Shown here piece after piece: positions 35,530 through 44,022 of a stretch of DNA of 64,000 nt. Position 1 is the stretch's first letter. The number at the start of each line of letters is the position of its first letter. The DNA comes from Dactylosporangium sp. AC04546 (lineage in GTDB: Bacteria; Actinomycetota; Actinomycetes; Mycobacteriales; Micromonosporaceae). The notes beneath the pieces were generated by a model. The model had not been told where the DNA came from, did not search any database, and saw only the letters and a list, made by a program, of their open reading frames with translations. The DNA lies in assembly GCF_022095675.1 (NCBI RefSeq), contig NZ_JAHYSG010000014.1, forward strand, positions 83,595 to 147,594, read 5' to 3'. The position numbers were made by a program, and so were the translations under genes.

Positions 35530-36266
35530 CCGGCCACGAGTTCGAGCTCACGCACGACATCACCCTCGAAGCGACCCCGGAGCAGGTCTGGGAGGCGATC
35601 GCCACCGGGCCGGGCATCGACTCCTGGTTCATGGGGCGCAACCAGGTCGAGCCGCGCGAGGGCGGCGCGGCCTCGATGGAGATGCCGGGCTACACCGGGA
35701 CCTCGACGGTCACCGCGTGGGAGCCGGGCCGCCGGTTCCGCTACGAGACCGCGGTCGCCGAGGACGGCTCGTTCATGGCGTTCGAGTACCTCATCGAGGG
35801 CCGCGGCGGCGCCGCCACCGCGCTGCGCATGGTCCACAGCGGCATGCTCACCGGCGACTGGGAGGACCAGTTCGACGCGCTGAAGAAGGGCAACCCGCTC
35901 TACCTGCGCTCGCTCGCCGAGTACCTCAAGCACTTCCCGGGCCGCACCGCCGTCCCGGTCACGGCGTTCGGCCCGCAGCAGGCCGACGGGGACGCGGTGT
36001 GGGCCGGCATCACCGCGGCGACCGGCCTGTCGAAGGACGTCCGCGAGGGCGACGCCGCCCGCCTCACCATCGGCGGCCGCCAGGTCGACGGCGTCGTCGA
36101 CCTCGTGGTCGAGCCCAGCTTCCTCGGCATCCGCACCGGCGACGCGCTGCTGCGCTTCGTCGGCCGCGAGGGGTTCGTCCTCACCGGCCACCACGTCTTC
36201 GCCGACGTCGACCCGGCGGAGGCCGAGCAGGCCTGGTCCGCCTGGCTCGCGGCGGTCTACGCCTGA
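35526..36266 (+). CDS. SRPBCC (AHSA1-like) domain protein
   Basis: A 246-residue protein with an N-terminal START/Bet v1-like ligand-binding fold: ITLEATPEQVWEAIATGPGIDSWF and VTAWEPGRRFRYE, then TALRMVHSGML and the long C-terminal helix of that domain. The last 100 residues form an extra domain of unknown role. Such proteins bind hydrophobic ligands. It starts inside the stop of the ArsR-type gene (ATGA), so the two are produced together. Confidence 0.82.
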   Translation: MTGHEFELTHDITLEATPEQVWEAIATGPGIDSWFMGRNQVEPREGGAASMEMPGYTGTSTVTAWEPGRRFRYETAVAEDGSFMAFEYLIEGRGGAATALRMVHSGMLTGDWEDQFDALKKGNPLYLRSLAEYLKHFPGRTAVPVTAFGPQQADGDAVWAGITAATGLSKDVREGDAARLTIGGRQVDGVVDLVVEPSFLGIRTGDALLRFVGREGFVLTGHHVFADVDPAEAEQAWSAWLAAVYA

Positions 36267-36287
36267 GACCGCCTGCGGCACGGTAGC

Positions 36288-36944
36288 GTGGCCCCCGTGG
36301 GAGCCGCGCAGAAGATCGACGAGCTGGCGTACGCCGCATACCTGCAGGCGCACACCGAGCCGCTGGAGCCCGACGCCAGCTACACCGAGGTCCACCTCGA
36401 CGGGGTGGACCTCGATGGCGTGAACGCGGCGTACGCCCGGTTCGTCGAGTCGGCGTTCGAGGGGGTCGCGCTCACCGAGGGCAACCTCGACCACAGCCGG
36501 TTCAGCGACGTGTGGGTGAGCCGCAACCGGTGGGTCGGGGTGAAGTCCGCCGAGGCCGAGTGGCTCGACGTCACCGTGCTCGACAGCGTGCTCGCGGGCG
36601 TGCAGGCGTACGGGAGCCGGCTGCGCCGGGTGGTCTTCCAGCGATGCAAGATCGACAGCCTGAACCTGCGCGGGGCCACGCTCGTCGACGTCGAGTTCGA
36701 CGGGTGCGAGCTCAACGAGCTCGACTGCGCCGGGGCCAGCCTCACCAACGTCACCTTCGCCGGCAGCGCCGTCAAGCGGGCCCGGTTCGGCGGCGTGAAG
36801 CTCAAGAAGGTCGACTTCCGCGGCGCGCGCGAGCTCGACATCGCCGACGGGGCCGACGCCCTGCGCGGCGCGATCGTCGACGAGCGGCAGCTGTTCGACC
36901 TGGCCCCCGCCCTGGCGGCCGCCCTCGGGATCGAGGTCAAGTAG
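36288..36944 (+). CDS. Pentapeptide-repeat protein
   Basis: A 218-residue protein whose middle (about residues 35-190) follows the A(D/N)LXX pattern of right-handed quadrilateral beta-helices, e.g. VHLDGVDLDGVNAAYARF, LNLRGATLVDVEFDGCEL and LDCAGASLTNVTFAGS. Some members mimic DNA and protect gyrase from quinolones, but this cannot be predicted for a given protein. Start GTG 36288; GTG 36297 is an equally good alternative. 21 bp after the SRPBCC gene on the same strand. Confidence 0.82.
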   Translation: MAPVGAAQKIDELAYAAYLQAHTEPLEPDASYTEVHLDGVDLDGVNAAYARFVESAFEGVALTEGNLDHSRFSDVWVSRNRWVGVKSAEAEWLDVTVLDSVLAGVQAYGSRLRRVVFQRCKIDSLNLRGATLVDVEFDGCELNELDCAGASLTNVTFAGSAVKRARFGGVKLKKVDFRGARELDIADGADALRGAIVDERQLFDLAPALAAALGIEVK

Positions 36945-36998
36945 CACCTCGACGACCGGTGGCCGTCTTCCCGCCCGGGAACAGCGTTGTGCGGAACC

Positions 36999-38126
36999 TC
37001 ATGCCGACGACATCAGGCGCAGCGCCGCCCGGACGGGCAGCCGCTCGACGGTGTGCTCGAACGACGTCTCGCCGCGGCAGAACCGCTCGAACATGCGCCA
37101 GCCCGGCGGCGTGCGCAGCATCGTGTGGAACAGCCCCGGCCGCCGGGTGAACGCCGCCAGCAGCCGCCGCCCGGCCCGCATCCCCGGGACCAGCTGCGCC
37201 TCCACGCCGCGCACGTACCCGTCGAGGTCCCCGCCGGCCGCCGCCGCGCCCGCGAGGGCACCCGAGCGCACCGCGAAGCTGATCCCCTCGCGGGTCCACG
37301 GCTCGAGCAGCCCGGCCGCGTCGCCGACGACGATCACGCGCCCCTTCCGCAGCGGCGACGCCTCGGTACGGCAGCGCGTCAGGTGCCCGGAGTCGTGGAT
37401 CGGCTCGATCCCGCCGAGCCCGAGGCGGTCCACGAACGCGCGCAGGTACGCCTTGGTGCGCTCGCCGTTGCCGCGGGCCGAGATGACCCCGACGGTCAGC
37501 ACGTCGCCCTTCGGGAAGACCCACGCGTACGAGCCCGGCAGCGGCCCCCAGTCGATGAGCAGCCGTCCCCGCCAGCGCTCCCGCTCGGCCGGCCCGACCG
37601 GCAGCTCGACCTCCAGCCCGAGGTCCACCTGGTCGTACTCGACGCCGACGTGCCGCGACGTGATGCCCGACGAGCCGTCCGCTCCCACGACCACGCCGGC
37701 GCTGACCGTGCCGCCGTCCCCGAGCCGGATGACCACCCCGGCGTCGTGCTGCTCGACGGCGCGGGCCGCGGTCGCCTGCAGTACCGTGGCGCCCGCCTCT
37801 TCGGCCGCGACCCGCAGCGCGTCGTCGAACTGCGGCCGCTGCACCATCTGCAGCAGCGGCGCGCGCCGCGCCGTGCGGGTGAACCCCCGCCGCCCGTCAT
37901 GCGTGAACTCACACCGGTCGACGCGGTCACTGGCCGGGATGGCGATCCGGTCGCCGATCGCGGCGATCGTGAAGCCGATCAACCCTCCGCCACAGGTCTT
38001 GTACCGCGGATGCACCGCCTTCTCCAGCACCACCGTCCGCGCCCCGCGCCGCGCCGCCTCGTACGCGGCCGAGAGCCCCGCCGGCCCGCCACCCACCACC
38101 GCCACGTCCCACTCGTCGACCGTCAC
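36999..38126 (-). CDS. Geranylgeranyl reductase-family FAD protein
   Basis: A 375-residue flavoprotein: FAD fold VAVVGGGPAGLSAAYEAARRGARTVVLEK, YKTCGGGLIG, VVVGADGSSG, and the GD motif VIVVGDAAGLLEPWTREGISFAVRSG. This pattern (including CGGG and PWTREGI) is characteristic of the geranylgeranyl reductase/ChlP-like family that saturates isoprenoid chains, e.g. of menaquinone or membrane lipids. No quinone or isoprenoid genes flank it, so the substrate is open. Confidence 0.87.
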   Translation of the reverse strand: MTVDEWDVAVVGGGPAGLSAAYEAARRGARTVVLEKAVHPRYKTCGGGLIGFTIAAIGDRIAIPASDRVDRCEFTHDGRRGFTRTARRAPLLQMVQRPQFDDALRVAAEEAGATVLQATAARAVEQHDAGVVIRLGDGGTVSAGVVVGADGSSGITSRHVGVEYDQVDLGLEVELPVGPAERERWRGRLLIDWGPLPGSYAWVFPKGDVLTVGVISARGNGERTKAYLRAFVDRLGLGGIEPIHDSGHLTRCRTEASPLRKGRVIVVGDAAGLLEPWTREGISFAVRSGALAGAAAAGGDLDGYVRGVEAQLVPGMRAGRRLLAAFTRRPGLFHTMLRTPPGWRMFERFCRGETSFEHTVERLPVRAALRLMSSA

Positions 38127-38198
38127 GGGGAGAGACTAGGGCGTGGCGCGGCGGTGGCGCAGGCTGTTCTGATGGCCCTATGGGTGTAATATGGTGTC

Positions 38199-39255
38199 GT
38201 GGCTGGAGCCGGAAGCCGGGTGCGCGGCCCCGCCAAGGCGCCGCCATGGCGGTGGGACGGCCCGGTGTCGGTCCTGCGCCTGCCGCTGGACGCGCACGAC
38301 CCGGCGGTGCGGCGGCACGTGGAGCGGGTGTTCACGGCTGCCTTTTCGGTGCGCCGGGCGGTGCAGCGGGACGCCCGCGCGAGGCTGGCCGCGTATGCGG
38401 CCGCGCACCGGGCACGGGCCGCGGTCGGTCCGGCCATGGTGCGGGACAGGCTGGGACTGACTCGCGCCGGGTTGGAGCGGGCGGCGTACCGGCACCTGGA
38501 CCGGGCCGCCCACCTGCGCCGCCATCTGACCAAGGCCCTGCCGATGCACGGCGCCGACCCGGTCTGGCATGCGGTGGAACGGCACCTGTTCCCTGACGCG
38601 CGCGGGCGTCGGCACGGTGCGCCGAAGGTCGGCCGGTGGTGGGATTTCCGCACGATCCAGGGGCGAGCGCGCTGGCGCGGCGCTGGGGACGCGGGATCTA
38701 CGCCTTCACCCCCGGCATGCTGCTCGCCGCTGTCCACCGCGAAACCAGTCGAGTCGCCGTCCTCGCCCGTGGGGGTGCCCTGGTGCGGGCCGGGACCCGG
38801 CACACCGCGTGGACCCAGCACTGCCTCTGCGGCAACCGTGCGCCCAAACAGCTCCGCAACCGCCGTCACTCCTGCCCGGACTGCGGACTCACCGGCGACC
38901 GTGACCTCGTCGCCGCGCTCGGCGCCCACACCACCTTCACTGAACCCGGTGTGCCGGGCTCCGCCCGCATCGACTGGCCCGTCGCCCATCACACCCTCAG
39001 CACCCTCGGCGTAGCCGCCATCAACGAAGGGCTGCAAGAGGCCCTGACCGAGTCAACCGGAACCCCCCGCCCGCACCGTCCCGGTGCCCGGCGGCCGCAG
39101 CGCGGCACCCGCAACCGGTGCCGGCGTGCTCGGCGAACCATCGGGAACGACGCCCTCGACAACGCCGGCCACGGCCCGCCCGACCGGGTGAGACCACGCC
39201 GGACCGACGAGGCGCACGCCCCGGGCTGCTGCGCGAGCCGATCATCGGCTTGTGA
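38199..39255 (+). pseudogene. Decayed TnpB/OrfB-type (IS605-like) gene
   Basis: Two pieces of one protein lie in different frames. The N-terminal piece (38199 to about 38665) reads VSVLRLPLDAHDPAVRRHVERVF ... RHGAPKVGRWWDF. The C-terminal piece (about 38665 on) reads LARRWGRGIYAFTPGMLLAAVHRE and the OrfB zinc ribbon CLCGNRAPKQLRNRRHSCPDCG followed by the RuvC-III acid in GDRDLVAA. The central part, including the first RuvC motifs, is missing, so an internal deletion plus frame change has inactivated it. No tnpA partner or clear element ends are visible. The end coordinate is approximate. Confidence 0.75.
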
Positions 39256-39339
39256 CGCGGGTCTTCTTGGCCAGGTGACTTTGGACTCCTGTGACGCAGA
39301 CATCAACCGTTCGGGTGACGGATCTGCTTCACTTCGACT

Positions 39340-39828
39340 ATGTCCGTGATCGACCATCTGATTCACGAGAACGAGCGGTACGCCGAGTCGTTCCCGGGGC
39401 CGCGGCCGCTGCGGCCGAAGTTGCGGCTCGCCGTGGTCGCCTGCATGGACTCGCGGCTCGACCTGTTCGGCGCGCTGGGGCTGGAGATCGGTGACGCCCA
39501 CCTGATCCGTAACGCGGGCGGGCTGCCGACCGAGGAGGTGCTGCGGTCGCTCGCGATCAGCCAGCGCAAGCTCGGCACCCGCGAGATCGTGATCCTGCAC
39601 CACACCGAGTGCGGCATGGAGGGCTTCGACGACCCGGAGTTCCGGGCCGAGCTGACCGCCGAGAGCGGGCGCGCGCCGGGCTGGGACGTGGCGGGCTTCA
39701 CCGACCTGCACGACACCATGCGCCAGTCGATCCGTACCGTGCGCGAGTGCGCGTGGCTGCCGCACCGTGAGGACGTGCGCGGCTTCATCTTCGACGTCGC
39801 CACGGCCAAGATCGAAGAGGTGGTCTGA
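39340..39828 (+). CDS. Beta-carbonic anhydrase
   Basis: Interconverts carbon dioxide and bicarbonate. The 162-residue protein has the zinc ligands Cys35 in VACMDSR, His88 and Cys91 in HHTECGM, and the Asp37/Arg39 dyad. The length fits the short actinobacterial beta class. Its stop overlaps the start region of the following SDR gene, so they are coupled. It begins right after the decayed TnpB gene. Confidence 0.92.
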   Translation: MSVIDHLIHENERYAESFPGPRPLRPKLRLAVVACMDSRLDLFGALGLEIGDAHLIRNAGGLPTEEVLRSLAISQRKLGTREIVILHHTECGMEGFDDPEFRAELTAESGRAPGWDVAGFTDLHDTMRQSIRTVRECAWLPHREDVRGFIFDVATAKIEEVV

Positions 39829-40571
39829 CGCCGGCCCGCTCGTACGTCGTCACCGGCGGTGGCCGCGGCATCGGCCGCGCGATCGCCGAGCGGCTGGCGG
39901 CCGGCCCGCAGGCGCACGTCGTTGTGCTCGACACGGCGGCGGACTGGCCTGACGGTGACCGCGTGTCGGCGGTGCTCGGCGACGCGGGTGACGACGCGGT
40001 GGCCGAGCGCGCCGCCGACCGGGCCGAGCGTGCGGCGCCGCTGGCCGGGTGGGTGAACAACGCCGCCGTGTTCCGCGACGCCTGGCTGCACGAGCAGCCC
40101 GCGGCCGACATCGTGCGGCTTGTCGCCGCGAACCTCGCCCCGGCCGTCGCCGGTTCGGCCGCCGCGGTCCGCCGCTTCCTGGCCGCCGGCACGGGTGGGG
40201 CGATCGTGAACGTGTCGTCGCACCAGGCGCAGCGCGCGGTGCGGGGCGCGCTGCCGTACGCGACGGCCAAGGCCGCCCTGGAGGGCCTGACGCGGGCATT
40301 GGCGGTCGACTATGGCCAGGCAGGCATCCGTGTCAATGCGGTGGCATTGGGCTCGATCGATACCGAGAGATCCGTCGAGTACCTCGGGAGCCGTCCCGAG
40401 GCGGCCGCCGAACTGCGCCGGCTGCACCCCCTCGGCCGCACCGGCACGGCGGAGGAGGTGGCGGCCGCGGTGGCGTTCCTGCTGTCGGAGCAGGCGGCGT
40501 TCGTGACCGGAGCGATCCTGCCGGTCGACGGAGGCCGCGCCGCCCGCGGCGCCGACCCCGAGGAGCGCTGA
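39825..40571 (+). CDS. SDR-family oxidoreductase with apparent CTG start
   Basis: A 248-residue short-chain dehydrogenase: Rossmann motif VVTGGGRGIGRAIAERL, NNAA, catalytic Ser in NVSSHQ, YXXXK in LPYATAKAALEG, and the C-terminal VTGAILPVDGG. The complete Rossmann strand can only be read from 39825: between the in-frame stop at 39768 and GTG 39924 there is no ATG, GTG or TTG. CTG 39825 overlaps the carbonic anhydrase stop (CTGA) and has GAAGAGG at 39814-39820. Starting at GTG 39924 would delete the NAD(P)-binding motif. Substrate unknown. Confidence 0.8.
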   Translation: MTPARSYVVTGGGRGIGRAIAERLAAGPQAHVVVLDTAADWPDGDRVSAVLGDAGDDAVAERAADRAERAAPLAGWVNNAAVFRDAWLHEQPAADIVRLVAANLAPAVAGSAAAVRRFLAAGTGGAIVNVSSHQAQRAVRGALPYATAKAALEGLTRALAVDYGQAGIRVNAVALGSIDTERSVEYLGSRPEAAAELRRLHPLGRTGTAEEVAAAVAFLLSEQAAFVTGAILPVDGGRAARGADPEER

Positions 40572-40646
40572 GGGCTGAGGGGCGTTGGCGGGCGCCGAGG
40601 AGCGCTGGGGGGCGTTGAGGGGCGTTGACGGGCACTGAGGAGCGCC
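40557..40646. repeat. About 40-bp G-rich direct repeat after the SDR gene
   Basis: tgaggggcgttggcgggc (40576) and tgaggggcgttgacgggc (40616) begin two copies of a 40-bp unit that also contains gaggagcgc; a third partial copy overlaps the end of the SDR coding region. This is all that the 93-bp gap before the convergent gene holds. Confidence 0.7.
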
Positions 40647-40664
40647 CGACCCGCCCGCCCGGCG

Positions 40665-41486
40665 TCAGCCGTAGACGCCCGCGCGGACCGCCTGGCCGAG
40701 CAGGACCAGGGCCTCGGCCAGCCCCGGTGGGGCGCCGCCGGCGAGGAGGTGGGCGCGATAGGCGTCGTCGTCGAGCAGTACCGGCTCGACGGGCCGGCCC
40801 AGGTGCGCCGCGAAGCGGGCCGCCAGCGCGGCGGCGTCCAGCGCGACCGGGCCGTGGACCTCGACGACGCCCTGCGGGGCTCCCAGGAGTACACCTGCCG
40901 CCACCGCCGCACAGTGATCGCGGTCCACGTAGGCCACCTTGCCCGGGCCCGTGTTCGTCACGTGACGGCCCGTTGCCGCGGCGACCGTCTCGGCCGCCGC
41001 GAGACCCTCCGTGTACAGGTTGTTGCGCAGCGCGGTCCAACCGGCACCACACGCGCGCAGGTGGGCCTCCGTCTCGCGGTGGGCCGCGTTGAGCAGGTCG
41101 GGCGGGCCGTCGCAGCCGGTCAGCGACGTGTACACCACGTGCCGCACGCCCGCCGCCACCGCCGCGTCGACCGCCGCCCGGTGCTGGGCGATCCGGTGGC
41201 CGTTGTCGCGGTGGTCGGTGCTCACGATGAGGGCCGCGGTGGCGCCGGCGAACGCGGCAGGGCCGATGTCGTCGAAGTCGGCCTGGCGCACCTCGACCGC
41301 AGGCTCCGGGCCGCGGCCGGGGGAGCGGGGCGCGTGCTCCGAGGCGCGGTGCGGTGCGGCCGCGACCGCCTGCGGGCGGCGGGTCACGGCGATCACCGCG
41401 GACCGGTTCGCCAGGTGGCGGATGACCGCGCTGCCCAGGGCGCCCGCCGCGCCCGTCACCGCGACGACTGGAAATCGATTGCTCAC
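40665..41486 (-). CDS. NmrA-like NAD(P)-binding protein
   Basis: A 273-residue atypical SDR: Rossmann motif VVAVTGAAGALGSAVIRHL at the N-terminus, then VRQADFDD, STDHRDN and VRHVVYTSLTGCDG, with ALRNNLYTEGL downstream; this is the NmrA/quinone-oxidoreductase-like (QOR2) group, which uses NADPH or senses redox state. GTG 41486 gives the usual short lead before the Rossmann strand; ATG 41507 would add seven residues. Divergent from the HxlR regulator, its typical partner. Confidence 0.82.
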   Translation of the reverse strand: MSNRFPVVAVTGAAGALGSAVIRHLANRSAVIAVTRRPQAVAAAPHRASEHAPRSPGRGPEPAVEVRQADFDDIGPAAFAGATAALIVSTDHRDNGHRIAQHRAAVDAAVAAGVRHVVYTSLTGCDGPPDLLNAAHRETEAHLRACGAGWTALRNNLYTEGLAAAETVAAATGRHVTNTGPGKVAYVDRDHCAAVAAGVLLGAPQGVVEVHGPVALDAAALAARFAAHLGRPVEPVLLDDDAYRAHLLAGGAPPGLAEALVLLGQAVRAGVYG

Positions 41487-41524
41487 GCGATCATCGTCGG
41501 CGAGCATCCCCGCGGTGCGGAAGA

Positions 41525-41542
41525 AGGCACTTCGGACTGCCT
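41525..41542. promoter_or_regulatory. Candidate HxlR operator
   Basis: AGGCA-N8-TGCCT (41525-41529 and 41538-41542) lies in the 76-bp gap between the divergent NmrA-like and HxlR genes, about 20 bp upstream of the HxlR start. The position fits control of both genes by the HxlR protein. Confidence 0.45.
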
Positions 41543-41562
41543 CAGGCACACGGGAGGAACCA

Positions 41563-41985
41563 TTGGACCTCGAGCTTCTGCTGCCGCCCGGGGCGGCCGT
41601 CACCGAGACGATGAAGACCATCTGCCCGCTGCGCGACACGCTCGACCGGATCGGGGACCGGTGGACAGTCATCGTGGTCGTGCTGCTGCGGCGCGGGCCG
41701 CTGCGGTTCACCGAGTTGCGCAAGGCGGCCGAGGGGATCAGCCAGCGGATGCTCACGCACACCCTGCGGGCGCTGGAGCGTGACGGTCTCGTCACCCGGA
41801 CGGTGTACGCCACGGTGCCGCCGCGGGTGGAGTACGCATTGACGGCCGTCGGTGACGAGCTGACCGGTCCGCTGACCGGGCTGCTGCACTGGTCGGTGCG
41901 CCACCAGGAGGCGGTGCTCGCGTCGCGGGCCGCGTACGACGGGGGTTCCGCCGAGGGGAGCGGACCGGTCCGCGCGGGCGGCTGA
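41563..41985 (+). CDS. HxlR-family transcriptional regulator
   Basis: A 140-residue winged-helix regulator with the family core CPLRDTLDRIGDRWTVIVV (the N-terminal Cys is often redox-active), GPLRFTELRKAAEGISQRMLTHTLRALERDGLV and VEYALTAVG. The start is TTG 41563, supported by GGGAGG at 41552-41557; no ATG or GTG is suitably placed. It probably regulates the divergent NmrA-like oxidoreductase in response to quinones or electrophiles, as known for the family. Confidence 0.87.
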   Translation: MDLELLLPPGAAVTETMKTICPLRDTLDRIGDRWTVIVVVLLRRGPLRFTELRKAAEGISQRMLTHTLRALERDGLVTRTVYATVPPRVEYALTAVGDELTGPLTGLLHWSVRHQEAVLASRAAYDGGSAEGSGPVRAGG

Positions 41986-42003
41986 TGCGGCACGATCGAG
42001 GCC

Positions 42004-42591
42004 ATGCGATACGGGGGCCGACTCAACCGCCTCGAGTTCACCGCGCTCATCGACCAGCAGGCCAACCGCATCCGGGCCAACGCCACCACGCTGCCGCTGT
42101 GGGGGCCGGCCGGCTGGACCGGGCCGTGCCGGGTCGGCGCGTGGGGGTGGGAGAACGAGCGGCTCGTGCATGCCGGGCTGCTGTTCGGCGACGCGGTCGC
42201 GGGCGGCGCGTGGATCGAGGTGGTCACCACCGCCGGGCCGCCGATGCCGCTGCTCATCGACGTGCGGATGGCGGCCGCCGACGAGCCGCCGCACGACGGC
42301 CGGGGGTTCGAGCGGGCGCTGCGCGCGGCCTCGGCCCCGGCGCCGCAGCGGGTCGGGATCGCCGTCGACGGCACCCCGAAGCCGTTCGACCACTGGCCGT
42401 CGCACTCGCTGGGCCGCGACCTCGGTACCGGCTGGCTGGCCACTCTCGACGAGGTGCCGGGACTGCTGCTGCGGGTGTCCGGCCTGGCCCCGGCCGAGGT
42501 GAGCCTGACCCGGGTCGGCGACGTCGAGCCGCACCTGGTCGGCACCCGGGCGCACCTGCTGGCCGGCTACGACGCCTACGGCGCCGACTGA
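42004..42591 (+). CDS. Hypothetical protein
   Basis: A 195-residue soluble protein that I do not recognise. It has no signal peptide or membrane segment, several Trp/Gly-rich segments (LPLWGPAGWTGPCRVGAWGWENE), and a predicted mixed alpha/beta pattern. ATG 42004 follows the HxlR gene by 18 bp on the same strand. It ends one base before the convergent membrane protein gene. Confidence 0.6.
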   Translation: MRYGGRLNRLEFTALIDQQANRIRANATTLPLWGPAGWTGPCRVGAWGWENERLVHAGLLFGDAVAGGAWIEVVTTAGPPMPLLIDVRMAAADEPPHDGRGFERALRAASAPAPQRVGIAVDGTPKPFDHWPSHSLGRDLGTGWLATLDEVPGLLLRVSGLAPAEVSLTRVGDVEPHLVGTRAHLLAGYDAYGAD

Positions 42592-42592
42592 C

Positions 42593-43024
42593 TCACCAGC
42601 GGGTGGCGAGGGCCTGCGCGAAGTTCACCCGCTGCAGGGCCTCGGCCGCGTGCAGCGGGGAGTACACGATCTCCTGGGCCATGTAGTGGTACGGCCCGGA
42701 CTGGATCGACACGATGAGCGGCCCCGACATGGTGTGTGTCCTGGCCGTCAGGAACAGCAGGCCGAGCAGCATGAACAGGCTCAGGCCGCAGGTGAACGGC
42801 GCGAAGATGACGCCGAGCACGGAGAAGATGACGGCGAGGGCGATGCCCCAGCCCGCGGTCGTGGTCATCGGGATCGGCTGCGACACGACCATCCATCGGC
42901 TGCCCTGGATCGGGAACACGCCGATCGGGGTGTAGATCGCCACGCCGTCGACGCGGACGTCGCCGATCTGCACGTCCGGGCCATTGTACGCGGGAGCGCC
43001 GCTGAACGGGATGGGCAGGGTCAC
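42593..43024 (-). CDS. Hypothetical membrane protein
   Basis: A 143-residue protein starting at GTG 43024. Residues 1-60 form a beta-rich cytoplasmic or external part, and two adjacent hydrophobic segments lie at about residues 63-82 and 83-100 (GWGIALAVIFSVLGVIFAPF and CGLSLFMLLGLLFLTA). The C-terminal 45 residues (IVSIQSGPYHYMAQEIVYS...) are amphipathic. I cannot assign a family. Convergent with the gene at 42004 with one base between stops. Confidence 0.65.
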   Translation of the reverse strand: MTLPIPFSGAPAYNGPDVQIGDVRVDGVAIYTPIGVFPIQGSRWMVVSQPIPMTTTAGWGIALAVIFSVLGVIFAPFTCGLSLFMLLGLLFLTARTHTMSGPLIVSIQSGPYHYMAQEIVYSPLHAAEALQRVNFAQALATRW

Positions 43025-43056
43025 GGATGCATTGTGGCCCGGTGCCGCCACGGCTG

Positions 43057-43950
43057 TCAGCCGCCGTCCGTCAGGTCCGTCCGCTCGGCCAGCACGGCGA
43101 CCAGTTCGGTCAGCCGGTGCGCGACGGCCGGCGCCCGCGTGGGGTGCCAGGCGGCGACGGTTTCCGCCGCGTCGCCCTCGATCGGCACGAACACCACGCC
43201 GGTGCGCCGCAGCGTGCGCGCCGACGCCGCGAGCCGGGTGATCCCGGTCCCGGCCGCCACCAGCCCGAGCAGGTTCGGCACCGTGGTCGCCCGCTGTACC
43301 ACTCGGGGCGTGAACCCGGCGGCGGCGAAGTCCCGGTCGTACTTGTCGTGCCACGGCGGCCACGACGCCCGTGGCGTGAGCACCCACGGCTCCCCGGCCA
43401 GCTCGGCCAGCTCGACCGACGCGCGGCCGGCGAGCGGGTGGCCGGCCGGCAGCACCGCGCACACCGGCTCGGTGACGAGGGTGCGGGTGGCGAGGTCGGG
43501 CACCAGCGGCGGGCGGGTGAATGCCAGGTCGAACGAACCGTCGCGCAGCCCGGCGACGAGCGGCTCGATCGCCAGGTCGGCGGTGGTGAGCTCGACGCCG
43601 GGCAGTTGCTCCCGCGCGACGCGCACGACGGGCGGGAGCATGTAGCCGGCGGTCGATGCCAGGAACGCCAGGCGCAGCCGCCCGGCGGCCCGCCGCACCG
43701 CGGCCACGGCCGCGTCGGCGCGCTCCAGCACCGCCCGCGCCTCGGCGAGGAAGACCAGGCCGGGCTCGGTGAGCCGGGTGCCGCGGGTGTCCCGGTCGAG
43801 CAGCCGCACGCCGAGGGCCCGCTCGAGGCGCCCGATCTGCTCGGACAGCGACTGCTGCGCGATGTGCAGCTCCCGGGCCGCCTTCGTGAAGCTCAGGTGG
43901 GTGGCGACGGCGACGAAGTAGCGCAGCTGGCGCAGCTCGGGCTGGCTCAC
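43057..43950 (-). CDS. LysR-family transcriptional regulator
   Basis: A 297-residue LysR protein: helix-turn-helix LRQLRYFVAVATHLSFTKAARELHIAQQSLSEQIGRLE at the N-terminus and a periplasmic-binding-like effector domain (LRLAFLASTAGYMLPPVVR, GSFDLAFTRPP, LLGLVAAGTGI). GTG 43950 precedes the HTH; the open frame further upstream is antisense of the SDR gene. It is divergent from that SDR gene with 72 bp between, the usual arrangement for a LysR regulator and its target. Confidence 0.9.
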   Translation of the reverse strand: MSQPELRQLRYFVAVATHLSFTKAARELHIAQQSLSEQIGRLERALGVRLLDRDTRGTRLTEPGLVFLAEARAVLERADAAVAAVRRAAGRLRLAFLASTAGYMLPPVVRVAREQLPGVELTTADLAIEPLVAGLRDGSFDLAFTRPPLVPDLATRTLVTEPVCAVLPAGHPLAGRASVELAELAGEPWVLTPRASWPPWHDKYDRDFAAAGFTPRVVQRATTVPNLLGLVAAGTGITRLAASARTLRRTGVVFVPIEGDAAETVAAWHPTRAPAVAHRLTELVAVLAERTDLTDGG

Positions 43951-44022
43951 AGGCTCCGACTGTAACCGTCTCACCCGATCGGTGTTGGCCGTCAGGTGGG
44001 CGGCTCGACCAGGCTGGGAGCC

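Noticed and set aside
38127..39340. Complete IS605-type element
   Set aside because: No tnpA, no recognisable hairpin ends, and the tnpB-like gene is internally deleted and frame-shifted.
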